This document shows positions 26,038 to 34,729 of a stretch of DNA of 64,000 nucleotides, in pieces. How positions within the stretch are numbered: position 1 is the first letter of the stretch; every line of letters begins with the position of its first letter. Below the pieces are notes generated by a model. It had not been told where the DNA came from. It was given only the letters and a program-made list of their open reading frames with translations, and searched no databases. Source of the stretch: Bradyrhizobium monzae (GTDB taxonomy: Bacteria > Pseudomonadota > Alphaproteobacteria > Rhizobiales > Xanthobacteraceae); the NCBI RefSeq assembly GCF_021458635.1, contig NZ_JAIRDQ010000001.1, positions 744,001-808,000 on the forward strand, read 5' to 3'. The position numbers and the translations under genes were made by a program.

Positions 26038-26448
26038 ATGGACAGTGATGGGCGCAGTGCCCAAGTCGAACGGCTTGAGGTGGTGGACACGGGTCGGCGA
26101 CGGCGCTGGTCCGAGGGCGAGAAGCTCAAGATCGTCCTGGAGAGCTTACAGGCGCCGCGCCAGGTTGCGGCAACAGCGCGGCGGTATGGCGTTTCGCGCT
26201 CATTGCTGCTGCGATGGCGACGCTCGTTTCGGCCCGAGCCGAAGGATGCCGCCGATCAACCTGGCTTCGTACCGGCGATGGTGGTCGCGGAGTCAGTGCC
26301 GACGCCTTGTCCAGTCGCGCCGGCCAGCAGCGGCGGGGCGATCGAGATCGAGTTTGCGACCGGAGCTCGGATGCGGATCACGGGTGCGGTCGACGCGGCG
26401 ACGCTGAAGGCCGCCGTGGCGGCGCTGGCAGATGGGCGCCTACGGTGA
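26038..26448 (+). CDS. tnpA: IS66 family accessory protein TnpA
   Basis: A 136-residue IS66 OrfA protein. It starts MDSDGRSAQVERLEVVDTG and carries a helix-turn-helix stretch (EKLKIVLESLQAPRQVAATARRYGVSRSLLLRWRR, residues about 27-61) typical of the family. It is required with TnpB for efficient IS66 transposition in characterised elements. The stop overlaps the GTG start of tnpB by 4 bases (GTGA), the usual translational coupling in IS66. Confidence 0.93.
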   Translation: MDSDGRSAQVERLEVVDTGRRRRWSEGEKLKIVLESLQAPRQVAATARRYGVSRSLLLRWRRSFRPEPKDAADQPGFVPAMVVAESVPTPCPVAPASSGGAIEIEFATGARMRITGAVDAATLKAAVAALADGRLR

Positions 26449-26792
26449 TCCCCATTGCGTCGTGCGTGCGGGTGTGGATTGCGACCGGCCACACCGATAT
26501 GCGTCGCGGCATGAACTCGCTGGGCTTGCTGGTGCAGGAAGCCTTCAAGCGAGACCCGCACGGCGGCGACCTCTATGTGTTCCGTGGCAAAAGCGGAAAG
26601 CTGATCAAAATCCTCTGGCACGATGGGCTCGGCATGTCGCTCTACGCCAAGCGGCTGGAGCGGGGCCGCTTCCTGTGGCCGTCGTCGGCTGATGGCGTAG
26701 TGACGATCACACCAACCCAGCTTGGCTACCTGCTTGAGGGCATCGACTGGCGGATGCCGCAACAAACCTGGCGACCGCAGGCGGCTGGCTGA
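26445..26792 (+). CDS. tnpB: IS66 family accessory protein TnpB
   Basis: A 115-residue protein starting from GTG at 26445, the standard IS66 OrfB length. It contains VWIATGHTDMRRGMNSLGLLVQEAF, DLYVFRGKSGKLIKILWHDGLGMSLYAKRLERGRF and the C-terminal LGYLLEGIDWRMPQQTW, all characteristic of the family. The biochemical role is not established. It appears intact. Confidence 0.95.
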   Translation: MIPIASCVRVWIATGHTDMRRGMNSLGLLVQEAFKRDPHGGDLYVFRGKSGKLIKILWHDGLGMSLYAKRLERGRFLWPSSADGVVTITPTQLGYLLEGIDWRMPQQTWRPQAAG

Positions 26793-26845
26793 TCGCTGGG
26801 ATTTGAATCGGTAGCAGGATCAGCGGTTCGGACAGAGACCGCGTC

Positions 26846-28341
26846 TTGTTGGCCGCGGAAGCCGAGGCCCAGGCGGGGAGCTTGCTGATCGAGAAGCTCA
26901 AGTTCACGATCAAGAAGCTGCGGCACGAGCAGTTCGGACAGTCCTCCGAGCGCGGCGCATTGCTGGACCAGCTCGAGCTGCAGCTCGCTGACCTGGAGGA
27001 GAACGCGGCGCAAGCTGAGACCGCGGCGCAGATGGCAGCCGAGAAGACTGCGGTGCCATCGTTCGAGCGTCGCAAGCCAGCCCGCCGGCCGCTGCCGGAG
27101 CATTTGCCGCGGGAGCGCATTGTTTATCCGGTGCCTGCCATCTGCCCATGCTGCGGCGATAGCCGATTGCGCAAGATTGGCGAGGACGTGACCGAGACGC
27201 TGGAGCTCGTTCCGCGCCAGTGGAAGGTCCAGCACGTGCGCGAGAAGCTCGTCTGCCGGGCCTGCGAAGCGATCACCCAGCCGCCGGCTCCCTCGCATCC
27301 GATTGCGCGCGGTCGTGCAGGGCCCAAGCTGCTGGCCCATGTCCTGTTCGCCAAGTACGGCCTGCACCTGCCGCTTCATCGTCAGAGCGGCGTCTACCAG
27401 CGTGAAGGCATCGATCTCGATGTATCGACGCTCGCGGACTGGGTAGGTGCCTCCGCGGCAACCCTGATGCCTTTGGTCGATGTGATCCGGAGCCACGTCT
27501 TCGCAGCCGAGCGCAACCACGCGGATGACACCACGGTGCCAGTCCTGGCTAAGGGCAAGACCCGGACCGGCCGGCTCTGGACCTACGTGCGCGACGACCG
27601 TCCGTTTGCTGGCCCAGATCCGCCGGCGGCCGTCTTCTTCTATTCGCCCGACCGTGGCGGCGCGCATCCGGAGCACCATCTGGCGGGCTATGCCGGACTG
27701 ATGCAGGCCGACGCCTACGCCGGCTTTGGCAGGCTCTACGAGGCCAATCGTAAGGGCGGCCCCATTATCGAAGCTGCGTGCTGGGCGCACGGCAGGCGCA
27801 AGTTCTTTGATCTCGCGCGGCTCAGCAAGGCGCCGATCGCGGCCGAGGCAGTCAAGCGCATCGATGTCCTGTTCGCCATCGAGCGCGAGATCAACGGTCC
27901 TACTGCGCAGGAGCGTTTGCGTGTGCGCCAGGAGCGTAGCCGTCCCCTGATCGCCGACCTGGCGGCGTGGTTACGCGAGCAGCGCGCCAAGCTCTCCAGG
28001 AACAACGACACGACCAAAGCGATCAACTACTGCCTCAGCCGCTGGGATGCATTTAGCCGCTTCCTTGATGACGGACGGCTTTGCATGTCGAACAATGCTG
28101 CCGAGCGTGAGCTACGGGCGGTCGCCGTGGGGCGAAAAAATTGGACCTTCGCGGGTCCGACGAGGGTGGCCGGCGTGCGGCTGCCATATACAGCCTCATC
28201 GCCACCGCCAAGCTCAATGACATCGATCCACAGGCTTGGCTCGCCGACCTGCTGGCGCGCCTACCAGATCACCCTGCCAAGCGCATTGACGAACTGCTGC
28301 CTAGGAATTGGCAGCCTCAGAGCGTCGCTCACGCCGCTTAA
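26846..28341 (+). pseudogene. tnpC: IS66 family DDE transposase TnpC, frameshifted near the 3' end
   Basis: The transposase of the element. Visible features are an IEKLKFTIKKLRHEQFGQSSERG N-terminal coiled region, a CPCCGD zinc-finger-like motif, DDE-type residues in HADDTTVPVL, LMQADAYAGF and NNAAERELRAV, and KNWTFAG near the end. After that point the frame changes: DEGGRRAAAIYSLIATAKLNDIDPQAWLADLLARL is found in another frame up to 28341. One base seems to be missing near 28159. No ATG is seen at the 5' end; the first usual start codon is a TTG at 26846, so the start is also abnormal. Confidence 0.88.
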
Positions 28342-28399
28342 GCGCGATCAGCCTTCCACCACAAAGCGGCCTATCTAGGGGCCTTCGCCGGATGCGTAC

Positions 28400-28407
28400 G
28401 TTCAGAC
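28400..28407. repeat. IS66 target-site duplication, right copy
   Basis: GTTCAGAC directly follows the right terminal repeat at 28399 and is identical to 25972-25979. Perfect identity suggests a fairly recent insertion. Confidence 0.93.
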
Positions 28408-28859
28408 CAGATGGACTGAGACACCACACATGCATTCCGTGGCGCGGGCTCCGCCCCCTCCCGCATCCTAGGGCCGTCTTTGATCGACTCGGTTCCCCGC
28501 CTGATCTCCGTAAACTCTTTTTCCTAGAGCTTTCGGACACACATAAGGTGTAGTACTAGCGGCGTTCGGGCATCGGCTAGGTCGCACGTGCGGGATATGC
28601 TCGGCAGCACAACTCAAGTTCGCTAAAACCTCATTTCCAGTGTCCGAACTCGTGATTGATCGGGGGCCACGATATCGGCCAAAACGTTCTACCGCTTAAT
28701 CTTGAGTTCCGCGAAAACCTCGGAGCAAACGCAATAATTTCGCAATACGCTATTCGGCATTAAGCGACACACGCATGAGCGCGCTGGGAAATCTAGCTGA
28801 GGCTGACACCGTTAAAGGTTATGATGACAGATTCCAGGCTTTCGTTGAAGAAGGCGAAC
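28408..28859. other. Region between IS66 and the next gene
   Basis: About 450 bases with moderately low GC and no open frame of note. GAAGAAGG at 28847-28854 serves as the ribosome site for the next gene. Fragments may derive from the sequence split by the IS66 insertion, but no family can be named. Confidence 0.5.
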
Positions 28860-29858
28860 ATGTCAATTGGGGTTATTTATCTGGCTCGGTACGCTGAGGG
28901 GCCGGAACCGATGCTGCGGTTTGTTGAATCGTACGAACGATACCCAGCGGGGATCGATCACGACCTGATCATCGTTTACAAGGGCTTCCCGCGCTGGTCT
29001 CCTAGCTTCAGAGGTATATTCCGGCGGATTAAGCATCGCGCGCTCGCAATGGCTGACGAGAGTTTCGACATTGGTGCCTATCGCCTCGCCTCAGAACAGA
29101 TTTCACATCAACTGATCTGCTGCTTCAACACCTTCACCGAGATCGAGTCCGGTGATTGGCTAAGAAAACTTCATGCAGCTTTGGCGGAGCCGAGCATCGG
29201 CATCGCCGGAGCTACAGCCTCATACGAGAGCTTCCGTGAGAGCGTTAGGGCTATATCGAAAGCAGTCTGGTTTGCTATCCATGGCACTCCATTCGATGCC
29301 GAGGTAGCTGAGCTTTGGGGGCACGAAATCATAAAGCACGCTCCAAACCCGGACTCTCCGATCTATGGAGCTGATGCCGTCACGATCGAAGCAGAATTTG
29401 AACGTGCATGGAATCTGACCAACCCTGCGGTTTTGACTATGCCCGGCTATCCAAATCCGAACATTCGTTCAAACGGGTTTATGATGGCTCGAAACGACTT
29501 CCTCAACTTCACACCGAAGATCATCACGACTAAAGAGCATACATATGGAATCGAGAGCGGGCACAATAGTTTGACTGCCAGGATCGTTTCGCGCGGACAG
29601 CGCGCTGTAGTCGTTGGCGCCAATGGCCTGATCTATGATCAACAAGACTGGCCCAACAGCGATACGTTCCGCAGAAACAGACAGCGTAACAAGCTATTCT
29701 CCGACAACCAAACCCGTGACTACGACAAAATGAGTCCAGCACGAAAACGGCTTATGGAACAATGGACCTGGGGAGAACAGTTCGTCGAGGTCAAACATAT
29801 TACCCGCCTGCCTAATTGGTGGGAGCCTCTCCCGTTCTCCCCTGGATGGTTTGTATAG
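28860..29858 (+). CDS. Glycosyltransferase-like protein of unrecognised family (paralogue of 42841-43935)
   Basis: A 332-residue soluble protein. The ATG at 28860 has GAAGAAGG 5 bases upstream; another ATG at 28821 is possible. Features shared with the protein at 42841-43935 are the opening VIYLARYAEGPEPMLRFVES, the DESFDIGAY motif near residue 72, FNTFTEIESGDWLRKLHAAL, GIAGATASYES, the FMMARNDFLN region and VVVGANGLIY with KLFSDNQTRDY near the end. The layout (N-terminal strand, acidic FDIGAY motif, NTF segment) recalls a GT-A fold and faintly the RgpF-type proteins, but I cannot place it in a known family. A glycan-building role is inferred from the locus. Confidence 0.72.
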   Translation: MSIGVIYLARYAEGPEPMLRFVESYERYPAGIDHDLIIVYKGFPRWSPSFRGIFRRIKHRALAMADESFDIGAYRLASEQISHQLICCFNTFTEIESGDWLRKLHAALAEPSIGIAGATASYESFRESVRAISKAVWFAIHGTPFDAEVAELWGHEIIKHAPNPDSPIYGADAVTIEAEFERAWNLTNPAVLTMPGYPNPNIRSNGFMMARNDFLNFTPKIITTKEHTYGIESGHNSLTARIVSRGQRAVVVGANGLIYDQQDWPNSDTFRRNRQRNKLFSDNQTRDYDKMSPARKRLMEQWTWGEQFVEVKHITRLPNWWEPLPFSPGWFV

Positions 29859-30078
29859 CGCTGCCCCTAATTGTAGCGAGGCCGAGCCTTGGACACCTAA
29901 AACTAGAATTTTGCGCCTCTTATAATACTTCGCCGCGACCTACCATTGGAAGAAATACGAGGTTGCACGTCGCGCACGCCGGTCTTCGGATATCAGCACC
30001 AAACGAGTGGCACACGCGCGCAAGCCTCTGATCTTTCGCTCCAGAACTCCCATGAACTTGCGACCTGATAGTCCATCG

Positions 30079-30933
30079 CTAAAGGGCGGCCGCTGGCAAA
30101 TCATTCAGTTTTGAAGGCGCCCCCCAGAATGCTAACGGCTCGTAGTCAGGATAGGCGTAGTAACCCCGCTGTAGTTCGATATCGCTGGCTCGCGCTTGGC
30201 AACGCTGCAAAACCAGATCCAGAACCGAGATCGGCTTCCCGCTACAACAATTAATGACACCGTTGCAGGCTTCCGAGTTCTCGAGCGCGAGGACAAAATT
30301 GGCAGCCACCTCCTCGACTGGCAAGTAGTCCCGCAACTGATCGCCAGCCGACATTCTAAACAATGGCGCCCGTTCGTCGATCGCGCGATCAAGCTGCGCC
30401 AACAGGCTCTTTGGGCTTTGTCCCTCGCCATACATGTAGAACAGCCGCATCCATTGCAGGATGAATGGCTTTTTCTGCTGTAAGAACTGCAGAGATTTCC
30501 GGAGAGAGTCCTTGGCAAAGCCGTACGTCGTGATCGGCGCGGTTGCGGCCCGTTCGGTCAGTGGCCCGTACTGCATTCCATATTCAAGACAGGTGCCCGC
30601 CACCATGATTTGCGACACGCCCGCATCCACGGCGGCTTCCAGAAAAGCCAAGTCAGCAGGGAGATTTCGGCCGAGGTGAAAGAAGTCGCGATAGTTTGGT
30701 AGACCGGGCCAAGCCAGATGGATCAACGCAGCGGGTCGAAGATCCTCAGAAAGTAGTGGTCGGAAGTCGCCGTGAAGGTCGCAAGAGACAAAGTGGACCC
30801 GCGTAAACCACGGCATCGATCGTGCTTTGTCAGCATTGCGGGCGACAGCGGTGACGGAATGACCTTTGGCGAGCAGCGCGCTGACGACATGCCGCCCGAC
30901 AAATCCCGTTGCGCCTGTCACCAAAACCTTCAC
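30079..30933 (-). CDS. NAD-dependent sugar epimerase/reductase (SDR family)
   Basis: A 284-residue extended short-chain dehydrogenase. The N-terminal MKVLVTGATGFVGRHVVSAL is the dinucleotide-binding glycine motif, and YGFAK near residue 137 gives the catalytic Tyr-x3-Lys. LIHLAWPGLPNYRDFFHLGRN precedes it. It overlaps the preceding C-methyltransferase gene by 4 bases and is last in the rfbF-rfbG cassette. A final C4 reduction of a CDP-4-keto-6-deoxy sugar is therefore the most likely role, by analogy with other cassettes of this type. Confidence 0.85.
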   Translation of the reverse strand: MKVLVTGATGFVGRHVVSALLAKGHSVTAVARNADKARSMPWFTRVHFVSCDLHGDFRPLLSEDLRPAALIHLAWPGLPNYRDFFHLGRNLPADLAFLEAAVDAGVSQIMVAGTCLEYGMQYGPLTERAATAPITTYGFAKDSLRKSLQFLQQKKPFILQWMRLFYMYGEGQSPKSLLAQLDRAIDERAPLFRMSAGDQLRDYLPVEEVAANFVLALENSEACNGVINCCSGKPISVLDLVLQRCQARASDIELQRGYYAYPDYEPLAFWGAPSKLNDLPAAAL

Positions 30934-32153
30934 GGCAGAACCTTCAGTTCCGGAACGGCGATGACGAATTTGGTGCCAGAACCCAAAACCTGCTTCTGCT
31001 GCTGGACCACCTCATCGGCGATATTCCAGGGAAAGATGACAACCCAATCGGGCTTGAACTTTGCAAGTTCGAACGGCGGCAGGATGGCGAGATGATTGCC
31101 CGGCATATAGTTGCCTTGTTTTGAGATCGCGGCATCGCAGACGAAACTCACGAGGTCGTGCTTGACCCCCGCATAGTTCATCAGCGTATTCCCCTTCGCC
31201 GCAGCACCATACGCCGCGACCGATTTACCTGCGCGCTTTTGAGCAATCAGGAATTCAACAAAATCGTCTTTGACCTTGTCCGCCTTCTGCTGAAATCCAT
31301 TGTAAATGGCTAGGTCACGCAAGCCATAAGCATTCTCTTTCTCCAGCGCATCCATCACGACAGACCGCGTCTTCCGCGGGTCGCTTTCGTGGCATCCGTA
31401 GATGCGCAGGCTACCGCCGTGGGTCGGTAGTTCCTCCAGGTCGAAGATACGCAGTCCTGCCTTTGCAAATATGCCAACGACGGCGGTCAAGGAAAGATAC
31501 GAAAAATGCTCATGATAGACCGTATCGAATTGATTGAACCTGATCAGGTTCATCAGATGGGGAAACTCGAGGTTGATCGTACCGCCCTGTTTGAGTGCGA
31601 TCCGAAGGCCATCCGTGAAGTCGTTGATATCAGGCACGTGCGCGTAGACGTTGTTACCGCATATCAGGTCGGCGCGTTTGCCCGCTTCCGCTAGCTCCAT
31701 CGCCGTCGCCACGCCGAAGAACTTACGCAGCACCGGAACGCCAATTTTTTCCGCTGCGTCGGCGGTGCTGGTGGGCTCAACACCGAGGCATGGGATCCCG
31801 GCCGCGACGAAATTCTTCAGCAGATAGCCGTCATTGGAGGCGACCTCGATCACGAAACTGTCGCGGTTCAGCTTTAGGATTTCAGTGATCTTCTCCACAT
31901 AACGCGCCGCGTGCTGCAACCAACTGAGCGAGGTCGAGGAGAAATACGCATAATCGCGAGAAAACAATTCATCCGCCGCCGTGTAGTCCTCCGTCTGGAC
32001 CAACCAGCAATTGTCGCAGACGTAGAGCCGCAGCGGGAACGTCGTCTCTGGCGCTCGCAACTGGCTCGCCGAGAGATAAGCGTTCGATGGAGGAGCGTGA
32101 CCGAGATCGAGAAAGACGTGTTCGAGTTCATGATGGCAATGACGACATTTCAT
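30930..32153 (-). CDS. NDP-sugar C-methyltransferase
   Basis: A 407-residue protein with the three-part layout of TylCIII-like sugar C-methyltransferases. It has an N-terminal zinc-binding domain (CRHCHH at residues 3-8 and CDNCWLVQ further on), a central SAM domain (VIEVASNDGYLLKNFVAAGI near residue 105), and a C-terminal domain with AAYGAAAKGNTLMNYAG. Such enzymes methylate C3 of 4-keto deoxysugars to make branched sugars. The ATG at 32153 is set by the 4-base overlap with the epimerase gene and the family start. It sits between rfbC-like and reductase genes. Confidence 0.88.
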   Translation of the reverse strand: MKCRHCHHELEHVFLDLGHAPPSNAYLSASQLRAPETTFPLRLYVCDNCWLVQTEDYTAADELFSRDYAYFSSTSLSWLQHAARYVEKITEILKLNRDSFVIEVASNDGYLLKNFVAAGIPCLGVEPTSTADAAEKIGVPVLRKFFGVATAMELAEAGKRADLICGNNVYAHVPDINDFTDGLRIALKQGGTINLEFPHLMNLIRFNQFDTVYHEHFSYLSLTAVVGIFAKAGLRIFDLEELPTHGGSLRIYGCHESDPRKTRSVVMDALEKENAYGLRDLAIYNGFQQKADKVKDDFVEFLIAQKRAGKSVAAYGAAAKGNTLMNYAGVKHDLVSFVCDAAISKQGNYMPGNHLAILPPFELAKFKPDWVVIFPWNIADEVVQQQKQVLGSGTKFVIAVPELKVLP

Positions 32154-32701
32154 ACCGCTATTCCTTCGAAATTGTTGTCGAGAAGCGGATGATGGAGGTC
32201 CCTCTCGGACAGGTCGGTCGGTGTCAGTGGCCAATCCACGCCAATCAACGGATCATCGAAACGAACTCCGCCTTCTGCTTTAGGGGCATAAAACGCGGTA
32301 TGCAGATAAAGCAGTTCGGAATCCGGCTCTAGCACCTGGAAGCCATGGGCACATCCTTCGGGGATAACCAGAGCCCGGCTATTTTCTGGCGTGAGCTCAA
32401 GCGACATCCACTTTCGAAACGTTGCCGACCCCTTGCGCAAATCGACAGCCACGTCGAACACACGCCCCCTAAGGCAGCGCACAATCTTCATTTCCGCATG
32501 TGGAGGCACTTGGTAATGCAGCCCCCTGAGCGCGCCCACGCTTCGGGTGATGGAGTGATTTATCTGAACGATCAATCGCGATCCGATGATGTCTTGTTGC
32601 TCGCGCGAGCAGAACAGTCTGGAAAACCTTCCGCGCTGGTCTTGATTGGCAATACTCTCTGCAACCCAGACACCTTCGATGCCGGTCCGCTCGAGCTTCA
32701 T
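32150..32701 (-). CDS. rfbC: dTDP-4-dehydrorhamnose 3,5-epimerase-like protein
   Basis: A 183-residue cupin of the RmlC family, normal length. GALRGLHYQ holds the catalytic His and GRVFDVAVDLR the partner Asp. ALVIPEGCAHGFQVLEPDSELLYLHTAFYAPKAEGG is the conserved C-terminal half. The ATG at 32701 overlaps the upstream rfbG stop by 4 bases. In this CDP-sugar setting it probably epimerises C3 and/or C5 of CDP-4-keto-6-deoxyglucose rather than making dTDP-rhamnose, since no other rml gene is present. Confidence 0.88.
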   Translation of the reverse strand: MKLERTGIEGVWVAESIANQDQRGRFSRLFCSREQQDIIGSRLIVQINHSITRSVGALRGLHYQVPPHAEMKIVRCLRGRVFDVAVDLRKGSATFRKWMSLELTPENSRALVIPEGCAHGFQVLEPDSELLYLHTAFYAPKAEGGVRFDDPLIGVDWPLTPTDLSERDLHHPLLDNNFEGIAV

Positions 32702-33783
32702 GAGGCCTCCCCCTCGGCCCACGCCAGCTCCCGGGCGTTAGCGCGTGCCACATAGCGCTCGAGTTGCGCGCGGCTGACGACGTCGCCTCGTTCGAGCCAG
32801 GCTTGATACCATTCGGCAGTGGCACTTACACCTTCGTCGAAGGTCCACACCGGCTGCCATTGCATTCGCTGACGGGCCTTGTCGCTGTCGACCTGAAGCA
32901 GATGCGCTTCGTGCGCGTGAGCCTGGCCAGGGGCATACCATTCCGCGGCCGACCATTGCCGCTTGATCGTGTCGAGGACCTGCCGAACTTGGCGATTGCC
33001 TTCCCGATCGGGCCCGAAATTCCAGGCCTCGGCAAACGTGGAATCGCGTCCGATTAATTTCTGTCCGAGCATGAGATAACCCGATAGGCACTCGAGCACA
33101 TGCTGCCAGGGTCGCGTTGCCGTTGGCGATCTGATCTCCACAGGCCTACCGTGCTGGATCGCACGCACCAAGTCCGGGATCAGACGATCTTCCGACCAGT
33201 CGCCCCCCCCGATCACATTGCCAGCGCGCGCCGTGGCCAGCAGTGGCGCGTCAGGCGAGTTGAAGAATGATTTCCGGTAGCTCGCGGCAACCAGTTCGCA
33301 CCCAGCCTTTGACGCGCTGTAGGGATCATACCCTCCTAGACGATCGGTCTCTCGATAACCCCATACCCACTCGTTGTTCTCGTAACACTTATCGGTAGTC
33401 ACCACGATGATCGCGGTGAGGCGCCTAGCCTCACGACATGCCTCGAGCACGTTTGCGGTCCCCATGACATTGGTGGCCCAAGTCTCAAGGGGCGCGCGAT
33501 AGGAGCGGCGCACCAGTGGCTGAGCGGCCATGTGGAACACGACCTCCGGATCAGACTCCCGTATCTGATCACGTAGCGGTCTCTGATCGCGAATATCAAT
33601 GAAGTGCGACTCGATATCGAGATTTAGTTGGCCGAAGTGGTTGGGATCGGTCTCCGGCGGAAGTGCGATTCCCGTGACCTTTGCGCCTAGCTCCTTGAGC
33701 CACAGGGTCAGCCAGCTTCCCTTGAAGCCGGTATGTCCAGTAACCACCACATGGCGGCCGTTGTAGATATCGCCGAACATCAT
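32698..33783 (-). CDS. rfbG: CDP-glucose 4,6-dehydratase
   Basis: A 361-residue SDR enzyme converting CDP-glucose to CDP-4-keto-6-deoxyglucose. The NAD motif is GHTGFKGSW (residues about 15-23) and the Tyr-x3-Lys is YSASK. TTDKCYENNEWVWGYRETDRLGGYDPYSASKAGCE is diagnostic for this enzyme. The ATG at 33783 overlaps the rfbF stop (TGATG). The second Met one codon later is an alternative. It works directly after RfbF in the pathway. Confidence 0.95.
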   Translation of the reverse strand: MMFGDIYNGRHVVVTGHTGFKGSWLTLWLKELGAKVTGIALPPETDPNHFGQLNLDIESHFIDIRDQRPLRDQIRESDPEVVFHMAAQPLVRRSYRAPLETWATNVMGTANVLEACREARRLTAIIVVTTDKCYENNEWVWGYRETDRLGGYDPYSASKAGCELVAASYRKSFFNSPDAPLLATARAGNVIGGGDWSEDRLIPDLVRAIQHGRPVEIRSPTATRPWQHVLECLSGYLMLGQKLIGRDSTFAEAWNFGPDREGNRQVRQVLDTIKRQWSAAEWYAPGQAHAHEAHLLQVDSDKARQRMQWQPVWTFDEGVSATAEWYQAWLERGDVVSRAQLERYVARANARELAWAEGEAS

Positions 33784-34550
33784 CACCAAATCTTCCAGGG
33801 CGCCCTTCCTGACGACCACAATTCCTCAAGATGATTTTTGTCGCGAAGCGTGTCCATTGCCTGCCAGAAGCCGCTGTGTCGATAGGCGGTCAATTGGCCC
33901 TCGGCAGCCAGCCGCTGCAGGGGTTGTTGTTCCCATACAGTGTTGTCACCGTCGAGATAGGAAAGCACACCAGGCTCAAGTACAAAAAATCCGCCGTTGA
34001 TCCAGGCGCCGTCGCCAGCCGGCTTTTCTTGAAAATGATGAACCGTCTCGTTTTCGATGTGGAGCGCGCCGTAGCGGCCGGGCGGCTGGATCGCAGTCAC
34101 CGTCGCCAGTCGCCCAGCCTCACGATGCTTGGCGATGAGCGCTGAAATATTTATATCCGCCACACCATCGCCGTAGGTAAAGCAGAACGATTCGTTGTCG
34201 AGATACGGGGCGACCCGCTTCAATCGGCCACCGGTCATCGTGAGTTCGCCGGTATCAACCAGCGTCACACGCCAAGGCTCGGCGAACTTTTGATGAATCT
34301 CCATGCTATTTTCGCGCATGCTAAACGTAACGTCGGACGTGTGCAGGAAGTAATTGGAGAAATACTCCTTGATGAGGTAGCCCTTGTAACCAAGGCAAAT
34401 CACGAAATCATCAATTCCGTGTCCCGAATACATCTTCATGATGTGCCAAAGAATTGGCTTACCGCCGATTTCAATCATCGGCTTCGGCTTGAGATGGGAC
34501 TCTTCGCTGATGCGGGTTCCCAATCCACCGGCAAGAATAATCGCTTTCAT
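33783..34550 (-). CDS. rfbF: Glucose-1-phosphate cytidylyltransferase
   Basis: A 255-residue nucleotidyltransferase making CDP-glucose from glucose-1-phosphate and CTP. The start [41 protein letters not shown] contains the nucleotide-binding signature, and [14 protein letters not shown] and [20 protein letters not shown] are family-typical. The length is standard. GAGAGAGA lies just before the ATG. It is the first gene of a five-gene cassette with overlapping ends that supplies a modified deoxysugar for the polysaccharide. Confidence 0.95.
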   Translation of the reverse strand: MKAIILAGGLGTRISEESHLKPKPMIEIGGKPILWHIMKMYSGHGIDDFVICLGYKGYLIKEYFSNYFLHTSDVTFSMRENSMEIHQKFAEPWRVTLVDTGELTMTGGRLKRVAPYLDNESFCFTYGDGVADINISALIAKHREAGRLATVTAIQPPGRYGALHIENETVHHFQEKPAGDGAWINGGFFVLEPGVLSYLDGDNTVWEQQPLQRLAAEGQLTAYRHSGFWQAMDTLRDKNHLEELWSSGRAPWKIW

Positions 34551-34729
34551 TCTCTCTCTCTTCAATTCCCGACGGAATTGGCCGCTTCGGGTCCGCCGCT
34601 CGAGAGCGGCGCGTCCTTATGCACAAATCCAAGCACCGCCCTTATTGGGAAAGTACTCAAAAGCCATCCTAGCATGCTCGGTTGAAATCAGGAAAACCGC
34701 TATCTATCCGTGCATCAGGAACGCTCGTC

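Larger units (their letters stand above)
25980..28399 (+). mobile_element. IS66-family insertion sequence (2420 bp)
   Basis: The ends are imperfect inverted repeats: GTATCCGTCCGGTGAAGGCC at 25980 and, read inward from 28399, GTACGCATCCGGCGAAGGCC, of the IS66 GTAAGCG-like type. The element is flanked by the identical 8-base sequence GTTCAGAC on both sides, the target duplication size of IS66. It carries tnpA, tnpB and tnpC in the usual order. tnpC has a frameshift, so this copy probably cannot move by itself. Confidence 0.95.
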
